64,000 nucleotides of DNA. It comes from Roseovarius bejariae (lineage in GTDB: Bacteria; Pseudomonadota; Alphaproteobacteria; Rhodobacterales; Rhodobacteraceae). The DNA lies in NCBI RefSeq assembly GCF_009669325.1, contig NZ_SZWE01000001.1, forward strand, positions 496,402-560,401, read 5' to 3'. The position numbers and the translations under genes are program-made. Shown piece by piece: positions 25,233-34,208 of the stretch; position 1 is the first letter of the stretch; each line of letters begins with the position of its first letter. The notes under the pieces were generated by a model that was not told where the DNA came from, searched no databases, and worked only from the letters and a program-made list of their open reading frames with translations.

Positions 25233-26729
25233 TCAGAACAGACTGCCCTGATCCGGCGGCGTGCCCTTCGGCTTGGTGGATTTGCGCGCGGGTTTAGGCC
25301 CCGCCCCCTGCCCGATGTCCAGCACACCATCGGCAAATTCGATCTCAAGGGCGCGTGCCTTGGCCGCCTCGGCCTTGGTGGTGACGACATCCCCGTCGCC
25401 CCGCACCACCGCGTAACCACGCTTCAGCGTCGCCTTGTAGCCCAGCGTTTCACGTAGCCGTTCAAGTCCGTCCAGACGATCCCGCCACCCCTGTTGCTGC
25501 CGGGTGGCGGCATCGGTGAACCGCCGCGTCAACCCGTCAAGGTCGCGCCGCTTGCCTTCTATGTCACGCTTCAGGGTATGCAGGTTCAGCCGCGCGGCGG
25601 TATTGTGCAACCGCCGCCGGTCGCCCTCGACCCCCCGGCGCAACAGCCCGGGCCGCAACGCACCCGCCGCCTCCGACAGTTTCACCCGCCGCAGTTGCAC
25701 CCCCCGGATCAGCGCGGCAGGCAAGCGATCACTCCATGCATCCAACCGCTGGCGCGGCACCTCGACAAGCGTCTCGACCCGCGGCAAGGCGCGCGACAGA
25801 TCGCGCAACCGCTGCCCCCGTGTCGCCACCCCTTGGGTCAGGGCATGGGTCAGGCGCGCGTCCTGATTGTCCAGCCACGCCAGCAAGTCCAGCCGCACCG
25901 GAACCGCCAGTTCCGCCGCCGCCGTGGGCGTCGGCGCGCGCTTGTCCGAGGTATAGTCGATCAGCGTGGTATCGGTTTCGTGTCCGACGGCGGAAATCAA
26001 CGGAATGTCACTGGCCGCCGCCGCCCGCACCACCGATTCCTCGTTGAACCCCCACAAATCCTCGATCGACCCACCGCCGCGCGCCACGATCAGCAAATCA
26101 GGCCGGGGCAAGGCGCCCCCCGGCGTCAGCGCATTGAACCCCTCGATCGCGCGGGTCACCTCGGGCGCGCAACGCTCGCCCTGCACCGCCACCGGCCAGA
26201 TCAGCACCTTGCGCGGAAACCGATCCCGCAAGCGATGCAGAATATCCCGGATCACCGCCCCCGAGGGCGAGGTCACCACCCCGATCACCTCGGGCAGAAA
26301 CGGCAGGGGCCGCTTGCGTTCGGGCGCGAACAACCCCTCGCCCGCCAGCGCCTTCTTGCGCGCCTCCAGCATCGCCATCAGCGCGCCGACCCCCGCCGGC
26401 TTGATATCCTCGATCACGATCTGATAGCGCGACTGCCCCGGGAAGGTGGTCAACCGGCCCGTGGCCACCACCTCCATCCCCTCTTCGGGCTGCACGGGCA
26501 GGCGCGCCGCGATCCCTTTCCAGATCACCCCGGCCAGAACCGCGCGATCGTCCTTGAGGTCCATATAGACATGGCCCGAACGCGGGCGACTCACCCGGCC
26601 CACCTCGCCGCGCACCCGGACATGGGAAAACTCGCCCTCGATGGTGCGTTTCACCGCCCCCGAAATCTCGGAAACGGAAAATTCCGGGGCGTTTTCGCCC
26701 TGCATCGGATCGTCTATCAGGTCGGACAT
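25233..26729 (-). CDS. xseA: Exodeoxyribonuclease VII large subunit
   Basis: A 498-residue protein of typical XseA length. The N-terminal OB fold (residues about 15-110) starts FSVSEISGAVKRTIEGEFSHV; the catalytic domain includes GVVTSPSGAVIRDI, DLLIVARGGGSIEDLW and SAVGHETDTTLIDY; a long coiled coil and a C-terminal LKRGYAVVRG segment follow. With XseB (not in the window) it degrades single-stranded DNA. The frame is open 141 codons upstream, but family comparison places the start at MSDLIDD. It is divergent from purD with 73 bases between. Confidence 0.95.
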   Translation of the reverse strand: MSDLIDDPMQGENAPEFSVSEISGAVKRTIEGEFSHVRVRGEVGRVSRPRSGHVYMDLKDDRAVLAGVIWKGIAARLPVQPEEGMEVVATGRLTTFPGQSRYQIVIEDIKPAGVGALMAMLEARKKALAGEGLFAPERKRPLPFLPEVIGVVTSPSGAVIRDILHRLRDRFPRKVLIWPVAVQGERCAPEVTRAIEGFNALTPGGALPRPDLLIVARGGGSIEDLWGFNEESVVRAAAASDIPLISAVGHETDTTLIDYTSDKRAPTPTAAAELAVPVRLDLLAWLDNQDARLTHALTQGVATRGQRLRDLSRALPRVETLVEVPRQRLDAWSDRLPAALIRGVQLRRVKLSEAAGALRPGLLRRGVEGDRRRLHNTAARLNLHTLKRDIEGKRRDLDGLTRRFTDAATRQQQGWRDRLDGLERLRETLGYKATLKRGYAVVRGDGDVVTTKAEAAKARALEIEFADGVLDIGQGAGPKPARKSTKPKGTPPDQGSLF

Positions 26730-26802
26730 CGCGCGCGCCTTGTGTCTGCTCTGCACCCACCTTAGAACGCCTGCCAAGCAAGGCCAAGCAGGAGACCGGC
26801 AG

Positions 26803-28068
26803 ATGAACATCCTCATTCTGGGAAGCGGCGGGCGCGAACATGCCCTCGCATGGGCGGTGATGCAAAACCCCAAGTGCGACAAGCTGATCGTGGCGCCGGG
26901 CAATGCCGGGATCGCCCAGATCGCCGAATGTGCCACGCTGGACATCGAGGATGGCGCGGCGGTGGTCAATTTCTGCGACGGAAACGCGATTGATTTCGTC
27001 ATCATCGGCCCCGAGGCCCCGCTGGCCAAAGGCGTGGCCGACCGGCTGCGCGATGCGGGCCTTCTGGTTTTTGGTCCGTCCGAGGCGGCGGCAAGGCTTG
27101 AAGCCTCCAAAAGCTTCACCAAGGAAATCTGCGACGCGGCCCTAGCCCCCACCGCGGGCTACGGTCATTTCACCGATGCCGAGTCCGCCCGCGCGCATAT
27201 CCGCGCCAATGGCGCGCCCATCGTGGTCAAGGCCGATGGCCTTGCCGCGGGCAAGGGCGTGATCGTGGCCGAAACCGAAGAACAGGCGCTTGCGGCCATC
27301 GACGACATGTTCGGCGGGGCCTTCGGCGGCGCCGGCGCCGAGGTGGTGATCGAGGAATTCATGGAAGGCGAAGAGGCGTCCTTCTTCGTGCTCTGCGACG
27401 GGACCGACGCCCTGCCCATCGGCACCGCGCAGGACCACAAGCGCATCGGCGAAGGCGACACCGGCCCCAACACCGGCGGCATGGGGGCCTATTCCCCTGC
27501 CCCCGTCCTGACCGACGCGGTGGCGGCGAAAGCGCTGGACGAGATCATCCGCCCCACCCTGCGGGTGATGGCCGAGCGCGGCACGCCCTACCAGGGCGTG
27601 CTCTATGCCGGGCTGATGATCAAGGACGGCCAGCCGCGCCTTGTGGAATACAACGTCCGCTTCGGAGACCCGGAATGCCAGGTTCTGATGATGCGGCTGG
27701 GCGCGCAGGCGCTGGACCTGATGCAGGCCGCCGCCGAAGGGCGGCTGTCCGAGGTCAAGGCCCAATGGGCCGATGACCACGCCATGACCGTGGTGATGGC
27801 CGCCGAAGGTTACCCGGGATCTTATGAAAAAGGCAGCGTGATCAAGGGGCTGGAGAACTGCCCCGAGGACAGCTTCAACATGGTCTTCCATGCGGGCACC
27901 GGCGAAAAGGATGGCCAGATCATCGCCACCGGGGGCCGTGTCCTGAACGTCACCGCGCGGGGGGACACCCTGCAAGAGGCGCGCGACCGCGCCTATGCCA
28001 TGGTTGATAAAATTGACTGGCCGCAAGGGGTCTGCCGCCGCGACATCGGCTGGCGCGCGCTCAAATGA
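26803..28068 (+). CDS. purD: Phosphoribosylamine-glycine ligase
   Basis: A 421-residue ATP-grasp enzyme that makes glycinamide ribonucleotide, the second step of purine synthesis. N-terminal ILILGSGGREHALAW, ATP-grasp segments PIVVKADGLAAGKGVIVA and VVIEEFMEGEEASFF, and GDTGPNTGGMGAYSPAP are diagnostic. AGGAGA precedes the ATG by seven bases. The stop overlaps the bestrophin start (ATGA). Confidence 0.97.
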   Translation: MNILILGSGGREHALAWAVMQNPKCDKLIVAPGNAGIAQIAECATLDIEDGAAVVNFCDGNAIDFVIIGPEAPLAKGVADRLRDAGLLVFGPSEAAARLEASKSFTKEICDAALAPTAGYGHFTDAESARAHIRANGAPIVVKADGLAAGKGVIVAETEEQALAAIDDMFGGAFGGAGAEVVIEEFMEGEEASFFVLCDGTDALPIGTAQDHKRIGEGDTGPNTGGMGAYSPAPVLTDAVAAKALDEIIRPTLRVMAERGTPYQGVLYAGLMIKDGQPRLVEYNVRFGDPECQVLMMRLGAQALDLMQAAAEGRLSEVKAQWADDHAMTVVMAAEGYPGSYEKGSVIKGLENCPEDSFNMVFHAGTGEKDGQIIATGGRVLNVTARGDTLQEARDRAYAMVDKIDWPQGVCRRDIGWRALK

Positions 28069-28958
28069 TCCTGCGTGACAAACCCGGGCTGCTGCAACTG
28101 CTCTTCGCGCTGCGCGGCTCGGTCCTGCCGCATATCTGGCCGCGGATTGTCGGGGTCACGGTAATCGCCGCCGCCCTTGTGGCGGTGGATCGCTATGCCG
28201 TCACCCTCACCCACACCAGCGCCGCCCCCTTCGCCGTCTTCGGCGTGGCCCTGTCGCTGTTCCTGGGGTTCCGCAACAACGCCGCCTATGACCGCTGGTG
28301 GGAGGCGCGCAAGCTCTGGGGGCAACTGGTGGCCGATAGCCGGGCCCTGGCGCGGGAAGCGGCCCTTTTCCTCGAGGACGACACGCGGCGCGAAACCGTG
28401 CAGCGCCTGACGCTGGCCTTCCTCCACCACCATCGGGCGCAATTGCGCGGTTTGCCCGCACCACAGGCCGCGCGCCGATGGCATGACACGGATTTCGGAC
28501 CGGCACCGCATCCCCCCTGCGCCGTGCTCAACCGTCTGAACGACGAACTCATCGCCGGCAAACAGACCGGCCAGATCGACGGTTTCGGGCTCAAGGCGCT
28601 TTCAGAGCGGACCGGCCGTATCGCATTGGCACAGGCGGGCTGTGAACGCATCGCCACCACGCCCTTGCCTTACGTCTATTCGCTCTTGGTGTTCCGCACG
28701 ACCTATCTTTACTGCTTGTTGGTGCCCCTGGCCCTGCTGGAACCCGCGGGCTGGATGACGCCCGCTTTCGTGGCGATGATCGCCTATGTTTTCTTCGGCC
28801 TGGCGGAAGTGACCGAGGAACTGGCCACGCCCTTTGGCGAAACCGTCAATGGCCTGCCGCTCGATGCCATGTGCCGGACGATCGAGATCAGCCTTGCCCC
28901 GCACCTTGGCGTGGAGCCGCCCGAGCGCCTGAGCCCGAGGAATTATTACCTGAGTTGA
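28065..28958 (+). CDS. Bestrophin-like (YneE-family) membrane protein
   Basis: A 297-residue protein of the bacterial bestrophin/UPF0187 family, which form pentameric ion channels. Characteristic features are GVALSLFLGFRNNAAYDRWWEARKLW at the end of the second helix region (continuous family motif, quoted in parts: LFLGFRNNAAYDRWWEAR), TTPLPYVYSLLVFRTTYLYC and the C-terminal EVTEELATPFGETVNGLPLD. Ion selectivity is not predictable. It is translationally coupled to purD. Confidence 0.88.
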   Translation: MILRDKPGLLQLLFALRGSVLPHIWPRIVGVTVIAAALVAVDRYAVTLTHTSAAPFAVFGVALSLFLGFRNNAAYDRWWEARKLWGQLVADSRALAREAALFLEDDTRRETVQRLTLAFLHHHRAQLRGLPAPQAARRWHDTDFGPAPHPPCAVLNRLNDELIAGKQTGQIDGFGLKALSERTGRIALAQAGCERIATTPLPYVYSLLVFRTTYLYCLLVPLALLEPAGWMTPAFVAMIAYVFFGLAEVTEELATPFGETVNGLPLDAMCRTIEISLAPHLGVEPPERLSPRNYYLS

Positions 28959-28965
28959 GTGGCTT

Positions 28966-29012
28966 CGGATCGCTTGCGCGATCCGACCGGGGCGAGGGGC
29001 GCTGCCCCTCGC
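28966..29012. repeat. Two consecutive perfect hairpins after the bestrophin gene
   Basis: CGGATCGC pairs with GCGATCCG (28966-28985) and GCGAGGGGC with GCCCCTCGC (28992-29012). No U-tract. They are followed directly by copy 3 of the 22-bp motif, as at the other hairpin cluster (16788-16872). Confidence 0.65.
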
Positions 29013-29019
29013 GCTCCCC

Positions 29020-29041
29020 GGAGTATTTGGAGAAAGATGAA
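29020..29041 (-). repeat. 22-bp TTCATCTTT...ATACTCC motif, copy 3
   Basis: On the minus strand the motif starts four bases (CCCT) after the stop of the FG-GAP gene: TTCATCTTTC, TCCAA, ATACTCC. Confidence 0.75.
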
Positions 29042-29045
29042 AGGG

Positions 29046-29788
29046 TCAGGGACAGGTCAACGCCGCGTTCAGGCTGTCGGGCCCGGTATAGGGTTCCATC
29101 GGGCGTAATGTGAGGCTGCTGCCTGACAGCCGCGTCACCATGATTTGCGACCAATCTCCGTTGGCGGTGACGATCTCGGGGCCGGTCCGGCAGGTACGGA
29201 TACCGCCGGGGATGTGATCCCAGCCGATCTTGTGGTTGGTGAGGCCCTGCGCGGTGGCAACCTCGGTCAGCCGCCCCTCGTGATAGCGCCAGAGGCGCAG
29301 GGTTTGGGCAAGGTGAGGCCGGTCGATATAGGCGATCTCGATCGCCCCGTCGCCATCCATGTCCGCCGCGCCGATAGGGGCCAGCCAGCGGTTGCGCCGT
29401 CCGATATGGGGCGTGGCGGCGATGCGGCCCTCGGGGCCGTAAATCGCCAGCCGTGCCCCTTTGGTGAGACTGGATTCGACCGTGATGACCTCGGGGGCAC
29501 CGTCGCCATCGAGGTCGGCCAGTCGTGGCGCCACGTCCTCGAAGACAAGGCTTTCCGGCACGGTCATGGTCAGGCGGCGGCCATCGGCCAGCGTCAGGCG
29601 CAGCGCGCCCCATTCCATCGCGTCGCCCAAGGCCCCATGGCCATAGCGCGTGGTGGGGGCGGCATACTCGGCCTCAAGGATCGTTTCTGCGCTGGCCGCC
29701 TGCGCCGCCAGCCAAAAGCACGACACCAGCAACGCGCGGCGGGCGGACCGGCCCCTGGGGCGCAACGGAACACGCCGCGCCCTGCGCA

Positions 29789-29789
<1 letters not shown>
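29046..29789 (-). CDS. Secreted FG-GAP/VCBS-repeat protein
   Basis: A 247-residue protein. An Arg-rich start is followed by a hydrophobic signal segment (about residues 18-34, cleavage near AASA). Two calcium-binding-type repeats are visible: LADLDGDGAPEVITVE and AADMDGDGAIEIAYID, matching the D-x-D-G-D-G-x-x-D/E pattern of FG-GAP/VCBS beta-propeller blades. It is probably periplasmic. Its start shares one base with the stop of the ferredoxin gene, so the two are co-transcribed. The function is unknown. Confidence 0.8.
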
Positions 29790-30163
<374 letters not shown>

Positions 30164-30181
30164 CTAGCCAAGCGATATAGG

Positions 30182-30265
30182 TCAGGCCAGCCCCATTTGC
30201 GACCCTTGACGGAAACAGTTGCGACAAATGCCGCAGGTTCCGCCTTTGTTCATGTAAATGGCCAT
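30182..30265 (-). CDS. Possible 27-residue Cys-rich peptide upstream of the ferredoxin
   Basis: A short frame with the sequence feature CGICRNC and a purine-rich GGGGCGTGGA before its ATG. It lies 69 bases upstream of the ferredoxin gene on the same strand, a usual place for a leader peptide. Real translation is unproven. Confidence 0.25.
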   Translation of the reverse strand: MAIYMNKGGTCGICRNCFRQGSQMGLA

Positions 30266-30358
30266 TTCCACGCCCCGGCCGGCTTGCCGTTCCGCCCGCT
30301 TTCCCAAAGGTGCAAAACCGGGTAAACTGCACCGAAACCGCCCCTTGAGGCCGAGCAC

Positions 30359-30883
30359 ATGAAACCCAGTATTGTCCTTTTGCCGCTGCCGGTTGCCTTG
30401 GCCGCTTGCCAAAGCACCCTGCCGCTCACCGGCCCGGCAGAGCCCGAGATCGTCCAGACCGTGCAGGAGGCCCCCCCCGGCGCCGCCCCCGGCACCTGCT
30501 GGGGCAAGGATGTCACCCCCGCCGTGATCGAAACCGTCACCGAACAGGTGCTTTTGCAACCCGCCGAGGTGCGCGGTGACGGCACGGTTCTGGAACCCGC
30601 GATTTATAAAACCGAAACCCGGCAGGCCATCGTGCAGGAACGCCGGGTAACATGGTTCGAAACCCCCTGCGCCAGCGTGCAAACCCCTGATTTCGTGGCT
30701 TCGGTGCAGCGTGCATTGAAGGTACGCGGGCTGTATCGCGGCCCTGTCACCGGCACGATGGACGCCCGCACCCGCGCCGCCGTGCGCGCCTATCAAAAGC
30801 CCGAAGGGCTGGATTCCGGTATCCTGTCACTGGCCGCCGCCCGCCGCCTTGGGCTGGTGGCCGTTGAGCACCCTGCCGGGTAA
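30359..30883 (+). CDS. Lipoprotein with peptidoglycan-binding domain
   Basis: A 174-residue protein with a lipobox-type signal (LPVALAAC, Cys17) and a C-terminal PG_binding_1 domain (about residues 115-170): VQRALKVRGLYRGPVTGTMD, then TRAAVRAYQKPEGL. It is probably attached to a membrane and to peptidoglycan. The middle part (CWGKDVTPAVIETVTEQVLL) resembles other Rhodobacterales proteins with this domain. The start ATG is the only one that gives a signal sequence. Confidence 0.82.
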   Translation: MKPSIVLLPLPVALAACQSTLPLTGPAEPEIVQTVQEAPPGAAPGTCWGKDVTPAVIETVTEQVLLQPAEVRGDGTVLEPAIYKTETRQAIVQERRVTWFETPCASVQTPDFVASVQRALKVRGLYRGPVTGTMDARTRAAVRAYQKPEGLDSGILSLAAARRLGLVAVEHPAG

Positions 30884-30962
30884 CCGCCTTTGACATCGCG
30901 CAAGGCGCATCACCCCCCCGCCCCCTAGCCTTGGCTCATAGTCCGCAGGGAAAGGCCACAGC

Positions 30963-31910
30963 ATGATCGACGACGCCAAGCTGCACCGCATGGTCGCCCG
31001 CGCCATCCGCGCGCCCTCCAGCCACAACAGCCAGCCTTGGCTGTTTCGCCCCACCGATGGGGGGATCGACCTGTTGGCGGATCGCACCCGCGCCCTGCCC
31101 GTCACCGACCCCGAGGATCGCGAACTGACCATCAGCTGTGGCTGCGCGCTTTTCGGATTGCGGGTGGCCGCCGCCGCCGAAGGTTTGGGGGCGCATGTCA
31201 CGCCCCTGCCCGACGGTCCGTGCGAAGAACGGCTGGCGCATCTGGCCTTCAATGGCCCTGCCGAGCCCGGTTTGCGCGCGCTCGCCTCGGTGATCGATAT
31301 ACGCCAGACATGGCGCAAAGCCTTCAGCGACAAGGCCATCGGTCAGGACATCCTGACCGACCTGCACGAGGCAGTGGCGCGCGAAGGGGCCTGGCTTTCC
31401 CCGTTTGAAAGCGAAAAGACCCGCGAGGCCACCGCGAACCTGGTGGCCGAGGGAGATGCCGCGCAATGGGCCGACCCAAGCTGGCGGCGGGAGCTTGCAC
31501 AATGGATGCACCCCCGCCGCGCGGGTGATGGCCTCGCCCTGCCCGGCCTTGCCGTACCCGTGGCCCGGATGGTGATCCGCCGCTTCGACATGGGCTATGG
31601 CGTGGCCGCGCGGGATAGCGACCTGGCCGGTCATTCCCCCCTGTTGGCCGTGCTGGGCAGCGAGGGCGATACCCCCACCGATTGGCTGGCCGCAGGGCAG
31701 GCCCTGCATCACATGCTGCTTCTGGGTGCCAAGGCGGGTCTGGCGGCCTCCTACCTCAACCAGCCGATCGAAGTGATCCACCTGCGCCCCCGGCTACAGG
31801 CGCTTGCCGGGCACCCCGGGTATCCGCAAATCCTGCTGCGCATGGGGCACGCCGCGATGGATGACACGCCATCACCGCGACGGGACGTCAAAGAGGTGTT
31901 GATCGCCTGA
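30963..31910 (+). CDS. Nitroreductase-fold (Acg-like) protein
   Basis: A 315-residue protein related to the Acg branch of the nitroreductase superfamily. The N-terminal RAPSSHNSQPWLFRP is the flavin-contacting motif of this branch, and GQALHHMLLLGAKAGLAASYLNQPIE is the second family segment (quoted in parts: LLGAKAGLAASYLNQPIE). Members bind FMN weakly or not at all, and their substrates are unknown. No export signal. It stands alone between the peptidoglycan-binding lipoprotein and a compositionally unusual gene. Confidence 0.8.
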   Translation: MIDDAKLHRMVARAIRAPSSHNSQPWLFRPTDGGIDLLADRTRALPVTDPEDRELTISCGCALFGLRVAAAAEGLGAHVTPLPDGPCEERLAHLAFNGPAEPGLRALASVIDIRQTWRKAFSDKAIGQDILTDLHEAVAREGAWLSPFESEKTREATANLVAEGDAAQWADPSWRRELAQWMHPRRAGDGLALPGLAVPVARMVIRRFDMGYGVAARDSDLAGHSPLLAVLGSEGDTPTDWLAAGQALHHMLLLGAKAGLAASYLNQPIEVIHLRPRLQALAGHPGYPQILLRMGHAAMDDTPSPRRDVKEVLIA

Positions 31911-32038
31911 CCGCGGGCCATAACGGGGGCCGCCCCTTGCTCCTCGAAGTCTGGTCCCGGCTAGATCGTCACGCCCCAAAGCTGACTTTTGATAAAGAAA
32001 CCTGTATGTTTCTTGCGAAGATTACGCGGGAGGGCCTC

Positions 32039-32707
32039 ATGAGACTGATATACAACGGTATTTTGATAGGCGTGATATTCGGGGCCGCAACTCCGGCGCT
32101 CTCAGCGGATTTTCAGACGAGGATGATTGGCGGGTCCGTTCAGTTGGGCGGAGAACTGGTCATATCGATCATGCCTGGTGACAAAACGATGCCGTCAAAC
32201 GCAAAATGTAGCGTCGAGGTGCCAGAGCCTTATTCCGGGCATCTCGAATTGATTTCATCCAATTGTTCCGCAATGAAAATCCAGCAGGCTTTCGAGCCCA
32301 TTCGCGACGAAAACGGGTATGCTATTCCATCAACGGACGTGCCCTACAACCTCATCGTGGCCAATGAAAATGGACAGGAAGTGGGCCGCGTGAACGGCAT
32401 TTTCCCTTACAACAATCAATTCAGCGACCTACGGATTCACATAAAGGATGTGAAAAATCCGGTTTCCCCCGGCGAGTCGTTTCAGGCCGTTGTGCTTGGT
32501 GCCGGAGAACCCATTTCTGAAAGCCTCCTGTGTCGGTGGGCCACTTACGGGCCGGTTGCCTTTGAGCCGATGTCCGAAAACAAGTGTTCAGGCCGGATCA
32601 CAGCTCTGGAGCCACAGGGGCGTGATGGTGACATGAATGTCGAGATCGTCAACCTCAAGGATATGCATGCGGTCGGCTATGCGATTTCAAAGATAATCGT
32701 CGAATAG
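32039..32707 (+). CDS. Secreted protein of unknown function, unusual base composition
   Basis: A 222-residue protein with a Sec signal (MRLIYNGILIGVIFGAATPALSA). Mature sequence contains four cysteines (AKCSVEVPEPY, SSNCSAM, LLCRWATYG, NKCSGRI), which could form two disulfides, and beta-rich spacing. GGGAGG lies six bases before the chosen ATG; an ATG 34 codons upstream does not give a signal peptide. The gene is visibly richer in A and T, and in codons such as AAA, ATA and GAT, than its neighbours, which suggests recent transfer. No family is recognised. Confidence 0.7.
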   Translation: MRLIYNGILIGVIFGAATPALSADFQTRMIGGSVQLGGELVISIMPGDKTMPSNAKCSVEVPEPYSGHLELISSNCSAMKIQQAFEPIRDENGYAIPSTDVPYNLIVANENGQEVGRVNGIFPYNNQFSDLRIHIKDVKNPVSPGESFQAVVLGAGEPISESLLCRWATYGPVAFEPMSENKCSGRITALEPQGRDGDMNVEIVNLKDMHAVGYAISKIIVE

Positions 32708-32772
32708 CCTCCGATACGGTGTCGGCTTCGGGCGCGAACACATCATGCGCTTAAAAGGCCCCCTGCCCCGAA

Positions 32773-32788
32773 CGTGACCCGGGACCTC
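32773..32788. repeat. Short REP-like fragment shared with the nuoJ-nuoK gap
   Basis: CGTGACCCGGGACCTC is identical to 53958-53973. It is one arm of the hairpin found there. Confidence 0.5.
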
Positions 32789-32825
32789 ACCGCAAACAGG
32801 TGGTCGAATATACGAAACGTCCCGG

Positions 32826-32985
32826 GGCTCCACCCGTTCGCGCCTGAAACGCTCCCCCGGAGCGTTTCCAAGACGGCTGGGCTCCGCCCGTTCGGCCCTC
32901 AATCGCTCCACCGGAGCGATTGCAAGACGGCTGGGCTCCGCCCGTTCGCGCCTGAAACGCTCCCCCGGAGCGTTTCCAAGACGGC
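32826..32985. repeat. Three tandem 54-bp hairpin repeats
   Basis: Units start at 32826, 32880 and 32934 (exact 54-bp period). Each reads GGCTCC-CCCGTTCG, then a perfect hairpin, then CAAGACGGC. Units 1 and 3 have the stem GAAACGCTCC/GGAGCGTTTC; unit 2 has CAATCGCTCC/GGAGCGATTG, so changes on one side are matched on the other. The array ends two bases from the prfB stop codon. A single related unit is at 44992-45014. Confidence 0.85.
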
Positions 32986-32987
32986 GC

Positions 32988-34115
32988 TCACTCCTCGCCC
33001 TGGGCCTCGGCGCGGGTCTTGCCCGAAACATTCATCGCCAAAGTCGCCGCCATGAATTGGTCCAAATCGCCGTCCAACACCCCCTTGGTGTCGCTGGTCT
33101 CGACGCCCGTCCGCAGGTCCTTCACCATCTGGTAAGGCTGCAAGACGTAAGAGCGGATCTGGTTGCCCCAGCCCGCGTCGCCCTTGGATTCATGCGCCTC
33201 GTTGATCGCCTCGTTGCGGCGGTCCAGTTCCAGCTGGTACAGGCGCGATTTCAGGGCCTTCATGGCAATATCGCGGTTCTGGTGCTGGGATTTTTCCGAA
33301 CTGGTCACCACGATGCCGGTAGGCGCGTGGGTGATCCGCACCGCCGAGTCGGTGGTGTTCACGTGCTGCCCGCCCGCGCCCGAGGACCGATAGGTATCGA
33401 TCCGGATATCGGCCGGGTTCACCTCGATCTCGATGTCGTCATCCACCACCGGGTAGACCCAGACCGAACAGAAGGATGTATGCCGCTTGGCCGCCGAATC
33501 GAAAGGCGAGATTCGCACCAACCGATGCACCCCCGATTCCGACTTCAGCCAGCCATAGGCGTTATGCCCGGAAATCTTGTAGGCGGCGGATTTGATACCC
33601 GCCTCGTCGCCCGCGCTTTCCGATTGCAACTCCACGGTATAACCGCGCTTCTCGGCCCAGCGGACATACATCCGCGCCAGCATCGAAGCCCAGTCGCAGC
33701 TTTCCGTGCCGCCCGCGCCGGCGTTGATCTCAAGGAAGGTGTCGTTGCTGTCGGCCTCGCCATCCAGCAGTGCCTCCAATTCCTTGGCCGCTGCGCGCTT
33801 GGCCAGCGCCTTGAGGGCCTCCTCGGCCTCGGTGACAACCTCGTCATCCTCTTCCATCTCGCCCAGTTCGATCAGGCCGGACTGATCCTCAAGCTCCTGT
33901 TGGATGCTGTCATGGGTCTCCATGGCATCCACGAGGCTCTGCCGCTCGCGCATCAGCTTCTGCGCCTTGGCGGGATCGTCCCACAGGTTGGGGTCCTCGA
34001 CCCGGGCGTTGAATTCCTCAAGCCGGTGCTGGGCCGTCTCCCACCCCATCCGCTGGCGCAACAGCTCCAGCGATTTCTCGATTTCGGAAACAAGGGTCTG
34101 GATTTCGGCGCGCAT
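32988..34115 (-). CDS. prfB: Peptide chain release factor 2
   Basis: A 375-residue class I release factor that reads UGA and UAA stops. The tripeptide SPF (in [10 protein letters not shown]) is the RF2 anticodon-like element and [15 protein letters not shown] contains the GGQ motif that triggers peptide release. The gene is one uninterrupted frame: the +1 programmed frameshift of enterobacterial prfB is absent, as usual in alphaproteobacteria. It is downstream of the PBP1a gene on the same strand. Confidence 0.97.
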   Translation of the reverse strand: MRAEIQTLVSEIEKSLELLRQRMGWETAQHRLEEFNARVEDPNLWDDPAKAQKLMRERQSLVDAMETHDSIQQELEDQSGLIELGEMEEDDEVVTEAEEALKALAKRAAAKELEALLDGEADSNDTFLEINAGAGGTESCDWASMLARMYVRWAEKRGYTVELQSESAGDEAGIKSAAYKISGHNAYGWLKSESGVHRLVRISPFDSAAKRHTSFCSVWVYPVVDDDIEIEVNPADIRIDTYRSSGAGGQHVNTTDSAVRITHAPTGIVVTSSEKSQHQNRDIAMKALKSRLYQLELDRRNEAINEAHESKGDAGWGNQIRSYVLQPYQMVKDLRTGVETSDTKGVLDGDLDQFMAATLAMNVSGKTRAEAQGEE

Positions 34116-34208
34116 TGCATTGGGTCCTTGGTCTGCTCAGATGCGGGTGATACCGCAGGGCGCGGAGGCGGGCAAGATCACCCGCGCCCGCTGCATTTGC
34201 TTTGGATG

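Noticed and set aside
32826..32985. CRISPR array
   Set aside because: The repeated units are contiguous 54-bp tandem copies without variable spacers, and no cas gene is present.
32988..34115. Programmed frameshift in prfB
   Set aside because: The gene is a single open frame from start to stop, with no internal in-frame UGA.
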